Shown here: positions 50,956 through 59,523 of the stretch, one piece after another | How the letters are laid out: every line of letters begins with the position of its first letter | How positions within the stretch are numbered: position 1 is the first letter of the stretch | Assembly (NCBI RefSeq): GCF_022012435.1 | Contig: NZ_JAKLUA010000018.1 | Coordinates: 1-64,000 of the forward strand | Direction: 5' to 3' | Length of the DNA stretch: 64,000 bases | Source: Bradyrhizobium zhengyangense | GTDB lineage: Bacteria > Pseudomonadota > Alphaproteobacteria > Rhizobiales > Xanthobacteraceae | The notes under the pieces: model-generated | Seen by the model: the letters and a program-made list of their open reading frames with translations, nothing else | Told to the model about the DNA's origin: nothing | Database searches by the model: none | Made by a program: the position numbers and the translations under genes

Positions 50956-51780
50956 ATGGCAGTGCATCAGGTCAATCCGGGAGGAAAGCTTGCTTCGCTC
51001 GATCCGATCTGGGACCGGATCCGTGGCGAGGCGGAGGACATCGTCTACCGCGAGCCCGAGCTTGCGACCTTCATCTACTCGACGGTGCTGCACCACAGCC
51101 GGCTCGAAGATTCGGTGGTCCACCGCGTCGCCGACCGGCTCGATCACGCCGCGCTCTCGGGTGATCTGGTGCGCCAGACCTTCGACGAGGCGCTGCGCGA
51201 CGATCCTGATTTGGGCAATGCCTTCCGCGCCGATCTCGTCGCCGTCTACGACCGCGATCCCGCGACCTCGCGCTTCATCGATCCCTTGCTCTACTTCAAG
51301 GGCTTTCACGCGATCCAGACCCATCGCCTCGCGCACTGGCTCTATTTGAAGGGCCGCAAGGACTTTGCTTACTACCTGCAGAGCCGCGCCTCCGCGGTGT
51401 TCCAGACCGACATCAATCCCGCCGCGCGCATCGGCCGCGGTATCTTCCTCGACCACGCCACGGGCTTTGTCTGCGGCGAGACGGCTGTGATCGAGGACGA
51501 CGTCTCGATCCTGCACGGCGTCACGCTTGGAGGCACCGGCAAGGAGAACGAGGACCGTCATCCGAAGATTCGTCATGGCGTGCTGATCGGCGCCGGCGCC
51601 AAGATCCTCGGCAATATCGAGATCGGCCATTGCGCGCGCATCGCCGCAGGTTCGGTCGTGCTTGAGCCCGTGCCGCACAACGTCACGGTCGCGGGCGTGC
51701 CGGCCAAGATCGTGGGCAAAGCCGGCTGCGCCGAGCCATCGCGCACCATGGACCAGATGATCAACGCGATGGGACTTTAA
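50956..51780 (+). CDS. cysE: Serine O-acetyltransferase
   Basis: A 274-residue CysE: N-terminal helical domain (PIWDRIRGEAEDIVYREPELATFIYSTVLHHSRLEDSV) and C-terminal left-handed beta helix with catalytic FLDHATGFVCGETAVIEDDVSILHGVTLGGTGKENEDRHPKI (His of the Asp-His dyad at DHATG and HGVTLGGTGK). Makes O-acetylserine from serine and acetyl-CoA, the first step of cysteine synthesis. ATG 50956 with AGAGAGA upstream. Followed by a strong terminator. Confidence 0.96.
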   Translation: MAVHQVNPGGKLASLDPIWDRIRGEAEDIVYREPELATFIYSTVLHHSRLEDSVVHRVADRLDHAALSGDLVRQTFDEALRDDPDLGNAFRADLVAVYDRDPATSRFIDPLLYFKGFHAIQTHRLAHWLYLKGRKDFAYYLQSRASAVFQTDINPAARIGRGIFLDHATGFVCGETAVIEDDVSILHGVTLGGTGKENEDRHPKIRHGVLIGAGAKILGNIEIGHCARIAAGSVVLEPVPHNVTVAGVPAKIVGKAGCAEPSRTMDQMINAMGL

Positions 51781-51791
51781 GCGTGCACGTT

Positions 51792-51818
51792 AAGGGCCGG
51801 ATTTGCCGGCCCTTTTCG
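51792..51818 (+). terminator. Rho-independent terminator of cysE
   Basis: 9-bp stem AAGGGCCGG (51792-51800) / CCGGCCCTT (51806-51814), ATTTG loop, then TTCG. Confidence 0.85.
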
Positions 51819-51903
51819 TCCCCAAATTCTTTGGCAATTCATGCTGGCGGTTCGCCGCATCTCGTCCTAAAACCCGCCGACCAATTTTGATCGGAGACTT
51901 GCC

Positions 51904-52122
51904 GTGGACGTCAAAGAAGTCAGAAAGCTGGATGCGTATCTGAAACGCGTTTTCGGCAACCCGAAGATCCGCGTCGTGCCGCGGCCGAAGAAGGACGATT
52001 CCGCCGAGGTCTATATCGGCGAGGAGTTCATCGGCGTGCTGTTTGTCGACGACGAGGACGATGATCGCTCGTTCCAGTTCCAGATGGCGATCCTCGAGGA
52101 CGATCTGGTCGATCAGGAATAA
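51904..52122 (+). CDS. DUF3126 family protein
   Basis: A 72-residue acidic protein (MDVKEVRKLDAYLKRVFGNP ... EVYIGEEFIGVLFVDDEDDD ... FQFQMAILEDDLVDQE), the conserved alphaproteobacterial DUF3126 family, often next to cysE as here. The start is GTG 51904 after CGGAGAC. Function unknown; the compact beta-rich core and length are typical of the family. Confidence 0.88.
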   Translation: MDVKEVRKLDAYLKRVFGNPKIRVVPRPKKDDSAEVYIGEEFIGVLFVDDEDDDRSFQFQMAILEDDLVDQE

Positions 52123-52449
52123 TTCGACGCACGGGTCGTCCTCTTGTGTCCCGGACGCACTGCAACGCCTAAAGCGTTGCAGTGCAGAGACGGGACGCCG
52201 AAGCCACACAGCGCATCTCTGCAACATGGGCCCTGGCACTGCAGCGCACCGTCGAAAAGACGCTGCGCTGCGTTCGGGGCACGAGATCGCGTTTTGAGTA
52301 CAACTGCATCAACATCGTCATTGCGAGCGCAGCGATAATTAGCCGAAGCGCACCATTTCAGCCTCAAATTAGAATCGAGAGTATTCGGAGTGTTCTGCCA
52401 GCAGCACAATCTATGTACCGAAGGCTTCTTCCTCGCCTGTCACTCGTCT
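52123..52449. repeat. Gene-free stretch with a bipartite hairpin repeat
   Basis: Holds a nested hairpin: outer arms GTCCCG (52148-52153) / CGGGAC (52191-52196) and an 11-bp perfect inner stem CACTGCAACGC (52158-52168) / GCGTTGCAGTG (52174-52184). A second half with GCAGCGCACCGTC...GACGCTGCGCTGCG follows to about 52285. This resembles a dispersed rhizobial intergenic element. The remainder to the caspase gene shows no gene. Confidence 0.65.
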
Positions 52450-54297
52450 TCAGTTGCAGATTTCCACGCTTGAGGCGCCCGAAGAACTCGGAGTGCTTTG
52501 GCCGGGCTTCATTCCAGTAGCCTCAAGGTGGCAGCCCGGCCGGACTGAACGGCAACCCGCATTGTTACAAAACATTTGACCTGTCGCCTGCGGCTTCGCG
52601 GGTGAGGACTCGACTTTCTTCCTCGCGTCGTCTCGCGGCTTGGCATCCTCGCGAGTGGCAACCGGCTTCTTGTCCTGAATCTTCTCGCATTCGTTGTCGT
52701 CGTTGACGCGATAGCCGATGCGGCAGGCGATCTTCACGCAAGCATCGCCGTCGGCCTTGAATCCGCGATCGCACACCAGCGGGCAGACCCGGCCCGGCTT
52801 GGCCTTGATTGCGTCGAGCGCGTCGAAGCTCGCCTGCTTGGCATCGAACTTCGTTCCGGCATATTTGTTGAACAGCGTTAGCGAGCGCTGCGATGTCGCA
52901 TTCCAGTCGCCGTCGGCCGCGGCCGCCAGACAGCCGACTCGACGCAACTCGGACTGAACCAACTTTGCCGTCTCTTGCGGCGACAGGCTCGGCTGCGACG
53001 ACGTCGGGGTCACGGCGGCAACTTTCTGTTCGCTCTCCCGCGCTTTTGCGTCCGCAGCCTGCTTCGCAGCCAAATCGGCAGCGGCCTTGTCACTTGCGAC
53101 CTTGTCGGCGAGCACCTTCTCGGCGGCCTGCTTGTCGGCCAGCGCCTTGGCAACAGCGGCCTCGGCATCCTTTCTACGCTGCTCTGCTGCGGCCGCCTTG
53201 GCTTCCTCGATTTGCTTGGCCTTTTCTGCCGCTAGCCGGGCATCTTCGGCGGCCTTGGCTGCCGCTCCTGCCTTGTCCTGCTCGGCCTTCTTCGCTCGTT
53301 CGGCTACCAGTCTTGCTTTCTCCTCCTCGGCTTGTCGCACCTTCTCAGCCGCTGCAGCACGGGCGTCTTCGGCGGCAATCCGATTGAGCTGGGCCTTGGC
53401 GAGGTCTGTGTAGAATCCGCTCGGGTAGCGGTTGAGGAACGCCGCCCAAACTTCGCGCGTGCCGAGTTGGAGCGCCAGTTCGTAGGCGCGCCGGATTTCG
53501 CTGTCCGGGTTTGCCTGCGGTCCAGCCGCGACTGGCTTCGCCGGAACCAGGGCTAAGTCATCTCCGCCGAGCGAGCCGTAGACAAAGGGCTCCTGCTTGT
53601 TGCCGGTGGCCTTGAGCACGTCGTCACGGACGAATCGAAAAGCCTTGCCGAGATCGAGGCCCGGCGTCGGCAGGCGTTCGACCAGAGCGGCGGCAAACGG
53701 GCTGTTCTTCGCATCACCATCCGAGGCAGTCGAGCCGGCCTTGGCCGCAAAAGCGATCATGGTGTTCGGGCTGGTCGGCTCGACCTTGGCGAGGCCGCGG
53801 CCGATCGCGCGCGAGGCCATGGTCCGCTTCATGGTCTTGGCGAAGGGATTGTCGCGACAGGCATCCAGGATGACGAGCCGGAGCTGCTTGGCCGATTCCA
53901 CGGCGAACAGCGCGCGGTCGAGCGCAACAGTCTCGTCGAGCACGTCGCCGTCGGTCTCCAGAGCGGCGTCGGTGGGGATCAGGTAGTTGGTGCCGTCGAG
54001 CTCGATGCCGTGTCCCGCATAGTAGATCACCGCAACCTCGGCATCGCGGGTCTTGCCCGCAAATTCGCGCAACGACCTGCGCATGTCTGCAGCATTCAGG
54101 TCGAGCCTGACATCGACATTGTCAAAGCCGGCGGACTTGAACATGCCACCGACCAGGGTGGCGTCGTTCACCGGATTGGTGAGCCGCGGGGCGCTCTTGT
54201 AGGCCGAATTGCCGATCACCAGCGCGACACGCTTTTCGGCAAACGCCGCGCCGCAGGTGAAACTTGTAAGAAGAAGGGCAATCAGGACTCTCAGCAT
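52450..54297 (-). CDS. Exported caspase-family (C14) protein, copy 1
   Basis: 615 residues. Signal peptide 1-20 (LRVLIALLLTSFTCGAAFA); caspase-fold p20-like domain about 22-245 with catalytic His96 in YYAGHGIEL and Cys147 in LDACRDNP; a short helical segment with FLNRYPSGFYTDLAKAQLNRI; an Ala/Lys/Glu coiled coil (about 310-425); a peptidoglycan-binding-like segment (SPQETAKLVQSELRRVGC); then a Cys-rich tail (CPLVCDRGFKADGDACVKIACR) and a C-terminal stretch that differs from its paralogues (HLEATGMKPGQST...). Expected to act in the periplasm or outside. Starts 13 nt after copy 2, so both form an operon. Confidence 0.9.
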   Translation of the reverse strand: MLRVLIALLLTSFTCGAAFAEKRVALVIGNSAYKSAPRLTNPVNDATLVGGMFKSAGFDNVDVRLDLNAADMRRSLREFAGKTRDAEVAVIYYAGHGIELDGTNYLIPTDAALETDGDVLDETVALDRALFAVESAKQLRLVILDACRDNPFAKTMKRTMASRAIGRGLAKVEPTSPNTMIAFAAKAGSTASDGDAKNSPFAAALVERLPTPGLDLGKAFRFVRDDVLKATGNKQEPFVYGSLGGDDLALVPAKPVAAGPQANPDSEIRRAYELALQLGTREVWAAFLNRYPSGFYTDLAKAQLNRIAAEDARAAAAEKVRQAEEEKARLVAERAKKAEQDKAGAAAKAAEDARLAAEKAKQIEEAKAAAAEQRRKDAEAAVAKALADKQAAEKVLADKVASDKAAADLAAKQAADAKARESEQKVAAVTPTSSQPSLSPQETAKLVQSELRRVGCLAAAADGDWNATSQRSLTLFNKYAGTKFDAKQASFDALDAIKAKPGRVCPLVCDRGFKADGDACVKIACRIGYRVNDDNECEKIQDKKPVATREDAKPRDDARKKVESSPAKPQATGQMFCNNAGCRSVRPGCHLEATGMKPGQSTPSSSGASSVEICN

Positions 54298-54310
54298 ATG
54301 CGGCCAACCC

Positions 54311-56152
54311 TCAATCGCAGACCTCAGTCATATGTCCCTGAGTGAAAGCAGCCTTAGGCAGCTGCAAGCGGCATCCTTGTCGCACCGGACGACACATTGT
54401 CGAGTTGCAATAGATCTGCCCCGTGGTCTGCGGCTTTGCCGGCGTGGCTTCGCTCTTCTTTCTCTCGTCGTCTCGCGGCTTCGCATCCTCCCGGGTGGCA
54501 ACCGGCCTCTTGTCCCGCGTCTTCTCGCACTCGTTGTCGTCATTGACGCGATAGCCCGCGCGGCAGGTGATCTTCACGCAGGCATCGCCATCGGCCTTGA
54601 AGCCGTGCTCGCAGACCAGCGGGCAGACCCGGCCCGATTTGGCTTTGATGGCATCGATCGCGTCGAAGCTCGCCTGCTTGGCGTCGAACTTCGTTCCCGC
54701 GTATTTGTTGAACTGCGTCAGCGAACGTTGCGATGACGCATTCCAGTCGCCATCGGCTGCGTCCGCGAGACAGCCGACACGGCGCAACTCTAACTGAACC
54801 AGCTTCGCCGTTTCCGCGGGGGAAAGTCTCGGCTGCGACGAGGTCGGGGCAACTGTTGCAACCTTCTCTTGACCGTCGGCCATTTGCGGCTTCTCGGTCA
54901 CTTGCTTGTCAGCCGCCGCCCTGTCGCTCGCGATCTTGTCGGCGAGCGCCTTCTCGGCGGCCTGCTTGTCGGCCAGCGTTTTGGCAACGGTAGCCTCGGC
55001 ATCCTTTCTGCGCTGTTCTGCTGCGGCCGCCTTGGCCTCTTCGATCTGCTTGGCCTTCTCGGCGGCAAGCCGGGCGTCCTCTGCCGCCTTGGCGGCCGCA
55101 GCGGCTTTCTCCTGTTCGGCTTTCTTGGCGCGCTCGCCCGCGAGCCGGGTTTTCTCCTCTTCGGCCTGTCGTGCCTTGTCGGCAGCCGCGGCGCGGGTTT
55201 CTTCGGCGACAATCTTCTTGAGCTGCACCTTCGCCAAGTCCGCATAAAAACCGCTCGGGAAGGCCCGCAGAAACGCCTCCCACGCGTCGCGATCGCCCGC
55301 TTGAAGTGCGAGTTCGTAGCCCCGGCGGGTCGCATCATCGGGGCTCGCCTGCGGTCCTGTGGCCGCTGGTTTCGCTGGTACCAGCGAAACATCATCGCCG
55401 CCGAGCGAGCCGTACACATAAGGCTCCTGCTTGTAGCCCGTACTCTTCAGCACGTCGTCACGAACGAATCGAAAAGCCTTGCCCAGGTCGAGCCCCGGCG
55501 TCGGCAGACGTTCGACGAGAGCGGTGGCAAACGGGCTGTTTTTCGCATCGCCGTCCGAGGCGGTGGAGCCGGCCTTGGCCGCAAAGGCGATCATGGTGTT
55601 CGGGCTGGTCGGCTCGACCTTGGCAAGGCCGCGGCCGATTGCGCGCGAGGCAACCGTGCGCTTCATGGTCTTTGCGAACGGGTTGTCGCGGCAGGCATCA
55701 AGGATGACGAGCCGGAGCTGCTTGGCCGGTTCGACAGCGAACAGTGCGCGATCGAGCGCAACGGTCTCGTCGAGCACGTCGCCGTCTGTCTCCAGCGCGG
55801 CGTCAGTGGGGATCAAATAGTTGGTGCCGTCGAGCTCAATGCCGTGTCCGGCATAGTAGATTACCGCAACCCCGGCATCGCGCGTCCGGCCCGCGAACTC
55901 CCGCAGCGCCCTGCGCATGTCGGCAGCATTCAGGTCGAGCCTGACATCGACATTGTCGAAGCCGGCGGACTTGAACATGCCACCGACCAGGGTGGCGTCG
56001 TTAACCGGATTGGTGAGCCGCGGGGCGCTCTTGTAGGCCGAATTGCCGATCACCAGCGCGACACGCTTTTCGGCGGCCAGTGCGGAGCCGGTCCCGAGCC
56101 AGGCTGAAAGCCAGGTCGCCACAACAAACAAAACAAACAGCCGAAGCCGCAT
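54311..56152 (-). CDS. Exported caspase-family (C14) protein, copy 2
   Basis: 613 residues from ATG 56152 (an upstream in-frame TTG at 56170 adds six; numbering here is from that TTG). Signal peptide to about residue 33 (ATWLSAWLGTGSALAA), caspase domain with His109 (YYAGHGIEL) and Cys160 (LDACRDNP), FLRAFPSGFYADLAKVQLKKI, a coiled coil of Ala/Lys/Glu, SPAETAKLVQLELRRVGC, and the tail CPLVCEHGFKADGDACVKITCRAGYRVNDDNECEK. Collinear with copies 1 and 3. It has its own upstream region containing the CRP-like palindrome at 56215-56230 and leads the copy 2-copy 1 operon. Confidence 0.9.
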   Translation of the reverse strand: MRLRLFVLFVVATWLSAWLGTGSALAAEKRVALVIGNSAYKSAPRLTNPVNDATLVGGMFKSAGFDNVDVRLDLNAADMRRALREFAGRTRDAGVAVIYYAGHGIELDGTNYLIPTDAALETDGDVLDETVALDRALFAVEPAKQLRLVILDACRDNPFAKTMKRTVASRAIGRGLAKVEPTSPNTMIAFAAKAGSTASDGDAKNSPFATALVERLPTPGLDLGKAFRFVRDDVLKSTGYKQEPYVYGSLGGDDVSLVPAKPAATGPQASPDDATRRGYELALQAGDRDAWEAFLRAFPSGFYADLAKVQLKKIVAEETRAAAADKARQAEEEKTRLAGERAKKAEQEKAAAAAKAAEDARLAAEKAKQIEEAKAAAAEQRRKDAEATVAKTLADKQAAEKALADKIASDRAAADKQVTEKPQMADGQEKVATVAPTSSQPRLSPAETAKLVQLELRRVGCLADAADGDWNASSQRSLTQFNKYAGTKFDAKQASFDAIDAIKAKSGRVCPLVCEHGFKADGDACVKITCRAGYRVNDDNECEKTRDKRPVATREDAKPRDDERKKSEATPAKPQTTGQIYCNSTMCRPVRQGCRLQLPKAAFTQGHMTEVCD

Positions 56153-56170
56153 TCCAGCCCCCGAATGCAA

Positions 56171-56285
56171 TAGCGTCAGATTATCCGCATAATGGCCGAA
56201 TGCAATTTGTGGTCTGTGACATCAGTCACATTGCTGGCAACCGCGTTATTCAAGTCAATCAATCCCTCCATGATACCATCATGCC
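56171..56285 (-). promoter_or_regulatory. Promoter region of caspase copies 2 and 1, with CRP-like palindrome
   Basis: Perfect palindrome TGTGACATCAGTCACA at 56215-56230, equal to the CRP consensus TGTGA-N6-TCACA. Downstream on the minus strand are TTGCAT (rc of 56200-56205) and GATAAT / TAATCT (rc of 56178-56185) as candidate -35/-10 elements. The whole block is duplicated upstream of copy 3 (58342-58455). The rest of the 320-nt gap to 56472 contains no gene. Confidence 0.65.
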
Positions 56286-56472
56286 CTGTATCGGCCGAGG
56301 GTAAATATCGAAAAAGCAGAATTATTGAAAATCAGAAGCCGTGACGGGCGCCGGGCTACTTTGCATGTGCGGATCGCGTCCGCAGGTGCCGACCTTTTGG
56401 CGTCGAGATCTGGTTCTTCGCCAGAATACCGCGCGCCGTGGCGTCAGGCAGTAATTGCCTTTCAGCCGTGCC

Positions 56473-58323
56473 TCAATTGCACACTTCGTATTGTTTCCCT
56501 GAGTCCATTGAATTCCTCCCGCTAACAATGCGACAGCCGGGGGTTACCGGCCGACAGCCTGTCGTATTGCAAAGGATCTGACCAGACGCCTGCGGCTTCG
56601 AGGGCGCCGATTCGACCTTCTTCCTGTTGTCGTCTCGCGTCTTGGCATCCTCGCGGGTCGCAACCGGCTTCTTGTCCTGCACCTTCTCGCACTCGTTGTC
56701 GTCGTTGATGCGATAGCCGGCGCGGCACGCGATCTTGACGCAAGCGTCGCCATCGGCCTTGAAGCCGTGATCGCACACCAGCGGGCAGATCCGGCCCGGC
56801 TTGGCCTTGATGGCATCGAGCGCGTCGGAGCTTGCAAGTTTGGCGTCGAAGTTCGTCCGGGCATATTTGTTGAACTGCGTCAGCGAGCGCTGCGACGTCG
56901 CATTCCAGTCGCCGTCGGCCGCGGCGGCCAAGCAGCCGACACGACGGAGTTCGGACTGAACCAGCTTCGCGGTCTCCTGGGGAGAGAGGCTCGACGGTGA
57001 AGAGGTCGGGGCAACGGCGGCAACTTTCTGTTCGCCCTCCTGCGATTTCGCGTCCGCCGCCTGCTTCGCAGCCAGTTCGGCAGCCGCCTTGTCACTTGCC
57101 ATCTTGTCGGCGAGCGCCTTCTCGGCAGCCTGCTTGTCGGCCAGCGCTTTGGCGACGGCGGCCTCGGCATCTTTCCTGCGCTGTTCGGCTGCCGCAGCCT
57201 TCGTTTCCTCGATCTGCTTGGCTTTCTCGGCCGCGATCCGGGCGTCCTCGGCGGCTTGGGCAGCCGCAGCGGCCTTCTCCTGTTCGACCTTCTTGGCGCG
57301 TTCGGTTGCCAATCGGGCCTTCTCGTCCTCGGCCTGCCTGGCCTTTTCCGCAGCTGCAGCGCGAGCTTCCTCGGCGACTATCTTGCTCAATTGACCCTTG
57401 GCAAGGTCGGTGTAGAAGCCGCTTGGGTAGCGGTTGATGAACGAGGACCAAACGTCCCGGGTGCCAATCTGGAGCGCCAGTTCGTAGTCGCGCCGGATTT
57501 CGCTGTCCGGGTTGGCCTGTGGACCGGCTGCTGCCGGCTTGGCCGGTACCAGCGAAACGTCATCTCCACCAAGCGACCCGTACACATACGGCTCCTGCTG
57601 GTAGCCGGTGGTCTTGAGCACGTCGTCGCGAACGAATCGAAAGGCCTTGCCCAAGTCGAGGCCCGGCGTCGGCAGGCGTTCCACCAAAGCGGTGGCAAAG
57701 GGGCTGTTCTTCGCATCACCGTCCGAGGCGGTCGAGCCGGCCTTCGCCGCGAAGGCGATCATGGTGTTCGGGCTGGTCGGCTCGACCTTGGCGAGGCCGC
57801 GGCCGATCGCGCGCGCGGCGATCGTGCGCTTCATCGTCTTGGCGAACGGGTTGTCGCGGCAGGCATCCAGGATGACGAGGCGCAGCTGCTTGGCTGGTTC
57901 GACTGCGAACAGGGCCCGGTCCAGCGACAGCGTTTCATCGAGGACGTCGCTGTCGGTCTCGAGCGTCGCGTCGGTGGGGATGAGGTAGTTGGTCCCGTCC
58001 AGCTCAATGCCGTGACCGGCATAGTAGATCACCGCGACGTCGGCCTCGCGCGCTTTGCCGCCAAACTCGCGCAGCGCCTTGCGCATCGCGGCGACGTCCA
58101 GGTCGAACTTGACATCGACCGAGTCAAAACCCGCTTTCTTGAACATGTCGCCAACCAGCGCGGCATCGTTCGCTGGGTTCTTCAGTCGCCCCACGTTCTT
58201 GTAGGCCGAGTTGCCTATGACGAGCGCTACGCGCTTTTCGGCGGCCAATGCAGAGCCGGCCGGCGCTAGCCAGGTCGCAAGCCAAGTCGCAACAATTGAC
58301 AAAATGAACAGCCGAAGCCGCAT
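56473..58323 (-). CDS. Exported caspase-family (C14) protein, copy 3
   Basis: 616 residues from ATG 58323 (a TTG at 58341 adds six; numbering from it). Signal peptide to about residue 34 (ATWLATWLAPAGSALAA), caspase domain with His110 and Cys161 (YYAGHGIEL, LDACRDNP), FINRYPSGFYTDLAKGQLSKI, coiled coil about 320-435, SPQETAKLVQSELRRVGC, and Cys-rich tail CPLVCDHGFKADGDACVKIACRAGYRINDDNECEK. More diverged than copies 1 and 2 in the N-terminal caspase region (KNVGRLKNPANDAALVGDMFKKAGFDSVDVKFDLDVAAM), so it is the older branch there, yet its tail is close to copy 1, suggesting recombination among the copies. Confidence 0.9.
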   Translation of the reverse strand: MRLRLFILSIVATWLATWLAPAGSALAAEKRVALVIGNSAYKNVGRLKNPANDAALVGDMFKKAGFDSVDVKFDLDVAAMRKALREFGGKAREADVAVIYYAGHGIELDGTNYLIPTDATLETDSDVLDETLSLDRALFAVEPAKQLRLVILDACRDNPFAKTMKRTIAARAIGRGLAKVEPTSPNTMIAFAAKAGSTASDGDAKNSPFATALVERLPTPGLDLGKAFRFVRDDVLKTTGYQQEPYVYGSLGGDDVSLVPAKPAAAGPQANPDSEIRRDYELALQIGTRDVWSSFINRYPSGFYTDLAKGQLSKIVAEEARAAAAEKARQAEDEKARLATERAKKVEQEKAAAAAQAAEDARIAAEKAKQIEETKAAAAEQRRKDAEAAVAKALADKQAAEKALADKMASDKAAAELAAKQAADAKSQEGEQKVAAVAPTSSPSSLSPQETAKLVQSELRRVGCLAAAADGDWNATSQRSLTQFNKYARTNFDAKLASSDALDAIKAKPGRICPLVCDHGFKADGDACVKIACRAGYRINDDNECEKVQDKKPVATREDAKTRDDNRKKVESAPSKPQASGQILCNTTGCRPVTPGCRIVSGRNSMDSGKQYEVCN

Positions 58324-58341
58324 TCCAGCCCCCGAACGCAA

Positions 58342-58455
58342 TAGCGTCAGATTATCCGAAGAATGGCCGAATGCAATTTAAGGCCTGTGACATCAGTCAC
58401 ATTCCTTGCAGCCGGGTCGTTCAGGTCGATCACCCCACGTTGCCATTGTGATCCT
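58342..58455 (-). promoter_or_regulatory. Promoter region of caspase copy 3, with the same CRP-like palindrome
   Basis: TGTGACATCAGTCACA at 58386-58401, identical to that upstream of copy 2 and at the same distance from the start. The flanks (AATTGCATTCGGCCATT and GGATAATCTGACGCTATTGC on the minus strand) are also conserved. Confidence 0.65.
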
Positions 58456-58517
58456 GTTTTGCCCGACGGGTCAAGCCGGAATTCGAAAAATACGAAACCG
58501 CGCGGCTGGCCCCCCGG

Positions 58518-58541
58518 CTACTGTGCATGGGGTTGTTTTCG
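58518..58541 (+). repeat. Second copy of the terminator-tail repeat
   Basis: 24 bases, from CTACTGTG to GGGGTTGTTTTCG, identical to 11953-11976 but without the matching left arm, followed by ATTTTTTG. Confidence 0.7.
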
Positions 58542-58565
58542 ATTTTTTGTTGCGGTGGCCAGCGC

Positions 58566-59297
58566 TCAGCCCTTCGGCCCGCGCAGCTGCGCCGTCAGCC
58601 TGTCCATTGCACCGGCGACATCGCGCCATTGCGACAGCCAGCTCCGCGGAAAGCGGAAGGTGAGATCGGCGCCGTCGACGCGGCGCTCGGACAGGCACAT
58701 GCCGGGCGTCGATGCATCGCGCGTGCAGCGCGCGGCGAGTGCGGGCGCGCTTGCGGAATACAGATCCTCGCTGCCATAGGGCGTGTCGCTGCGGAAGGCG
58801 CGCATCGTCAATCCGTCGTCCGGCGCTGTCGCGGCCTGCTCGAGATAGCGCGGATAGATTGTCGCCGTTCGCTGCTCGGGCGAGAGCGCATCGTGATGCG
58901 CCGCGATCGACAGGAAGATGCGGTCGATCGGCTGCATCGCCGTGTCGACGGTGTCGGCGGTGACATGCGTCGGCCCGCTCGGTGCGTCAAGCGAAGGATA
59001 GAGGAAGTCGAGATCGATGCGCTCCTGCGGTCCGGAGTGCCGCTGGATCTTCATCCGGATCGCGGAGATCGGCAGATTGAACAGCGTGCCGCCGACGCTG
59101 ACGGGCAGCTTGTCCGGTGCATCAGCGCCGCCCGTGCTCCAGGTCGGCCACAGCAGATAGGCAACCAGGCCGACGGCGCTCACGGCGAAGGCACAGGTGA
59201 GCGCGAGCGGGATGAGATGGGTCCGCGCACGCGCCTTTGCGCTCATCTTGGCGTTCGTCCTGGAAGAGCGAGGGGAGGTTGCCGAAAACACCGTCAT
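58566..59297 (-). CDS. Uncharacterised single-pass membrane protein
   Basis: A 243-residue protein: basic N-terminal cytoplasmic part (SAKARARTHLIP), one membrane helix (LALTCAFAVSAVGLVAYLLWP, about 28-48) and a periplasmic domain of unknown fold (SVGGTLFNLPISAIRMKIQRHSGPQERIDLDFLYPSL ...) with two Cys (RCTRDASTPGMCLSE) that may pair. ATG 59297 (MTVFSATSP) is chosen; a GTG at 59363 would extend it. No partner gene is evident. Confidence 0.72.
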   Translation of the reverse strand: MTVFSATSPRSSRTNAKMSAKARARTHLIPLALTCAFAVSAVGLVAYLLWPTWSTGGADAPDKLPVSVGGTLFNLPISAIRMKIQRHSGPQERIDLDFLYPSLDAPSGPTHVTADTVDTAMQPIDRIFLSIAAHHDALSPEQRTATIYPRYLEQAATAPDDGLTMRAFRSDTPYGSEDLYSASAPALAARCTRDASTPGMCLSERRVDGADLTFRFPRSWLSQWRDVAGAMDRLTAQLRGPKG

Positions 59298-59523
59298 GAC
59301 GTCGCGCAAATGGGTCCGGGGCCGGTCGGCCGATGGCCGACGAATCACCGGCGAATATGCCACGTGGCGGCGATTTCGCGGAGGGTTCCGGGTTGCCGGG
59401 AGGGCGGGGGGCTCTGCTTGGGCCGGGCGGCGGCGTTAACCTTCGCTTAAGGATAATGTAGCGTTAGCCGGCACTATTTGTCACAGGAAGGGTCCTCGCG
59501 TTGCGTATGGGCGGACTGTTCCG

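Noticed and set aside
52144..52338. 64-residue frame in the gap before the caspases
   Set aside because: Lies wholly within a hairpin repeat; composition follows the repeat.
56325..56525. 66-residue plus-strand frame between caspase copies 2 and 3
   Set aside because: No ribosome site, no similarity to anything near, overlaps the end of copy 3.
54869..58269. Long plus-strand frames opposite caspase copies 2 and 3
   Set aside because: Antisense to collinear paralogues; Leu/Gly/Arg-rich shadow frames.
52450..58341. CRISPR-associated or gasdermin-linked caspase defence locus
   Set aside because: All three caspases have signal peptides, and no repeat array, Cas gene or small pore-forming gene is adjacent.
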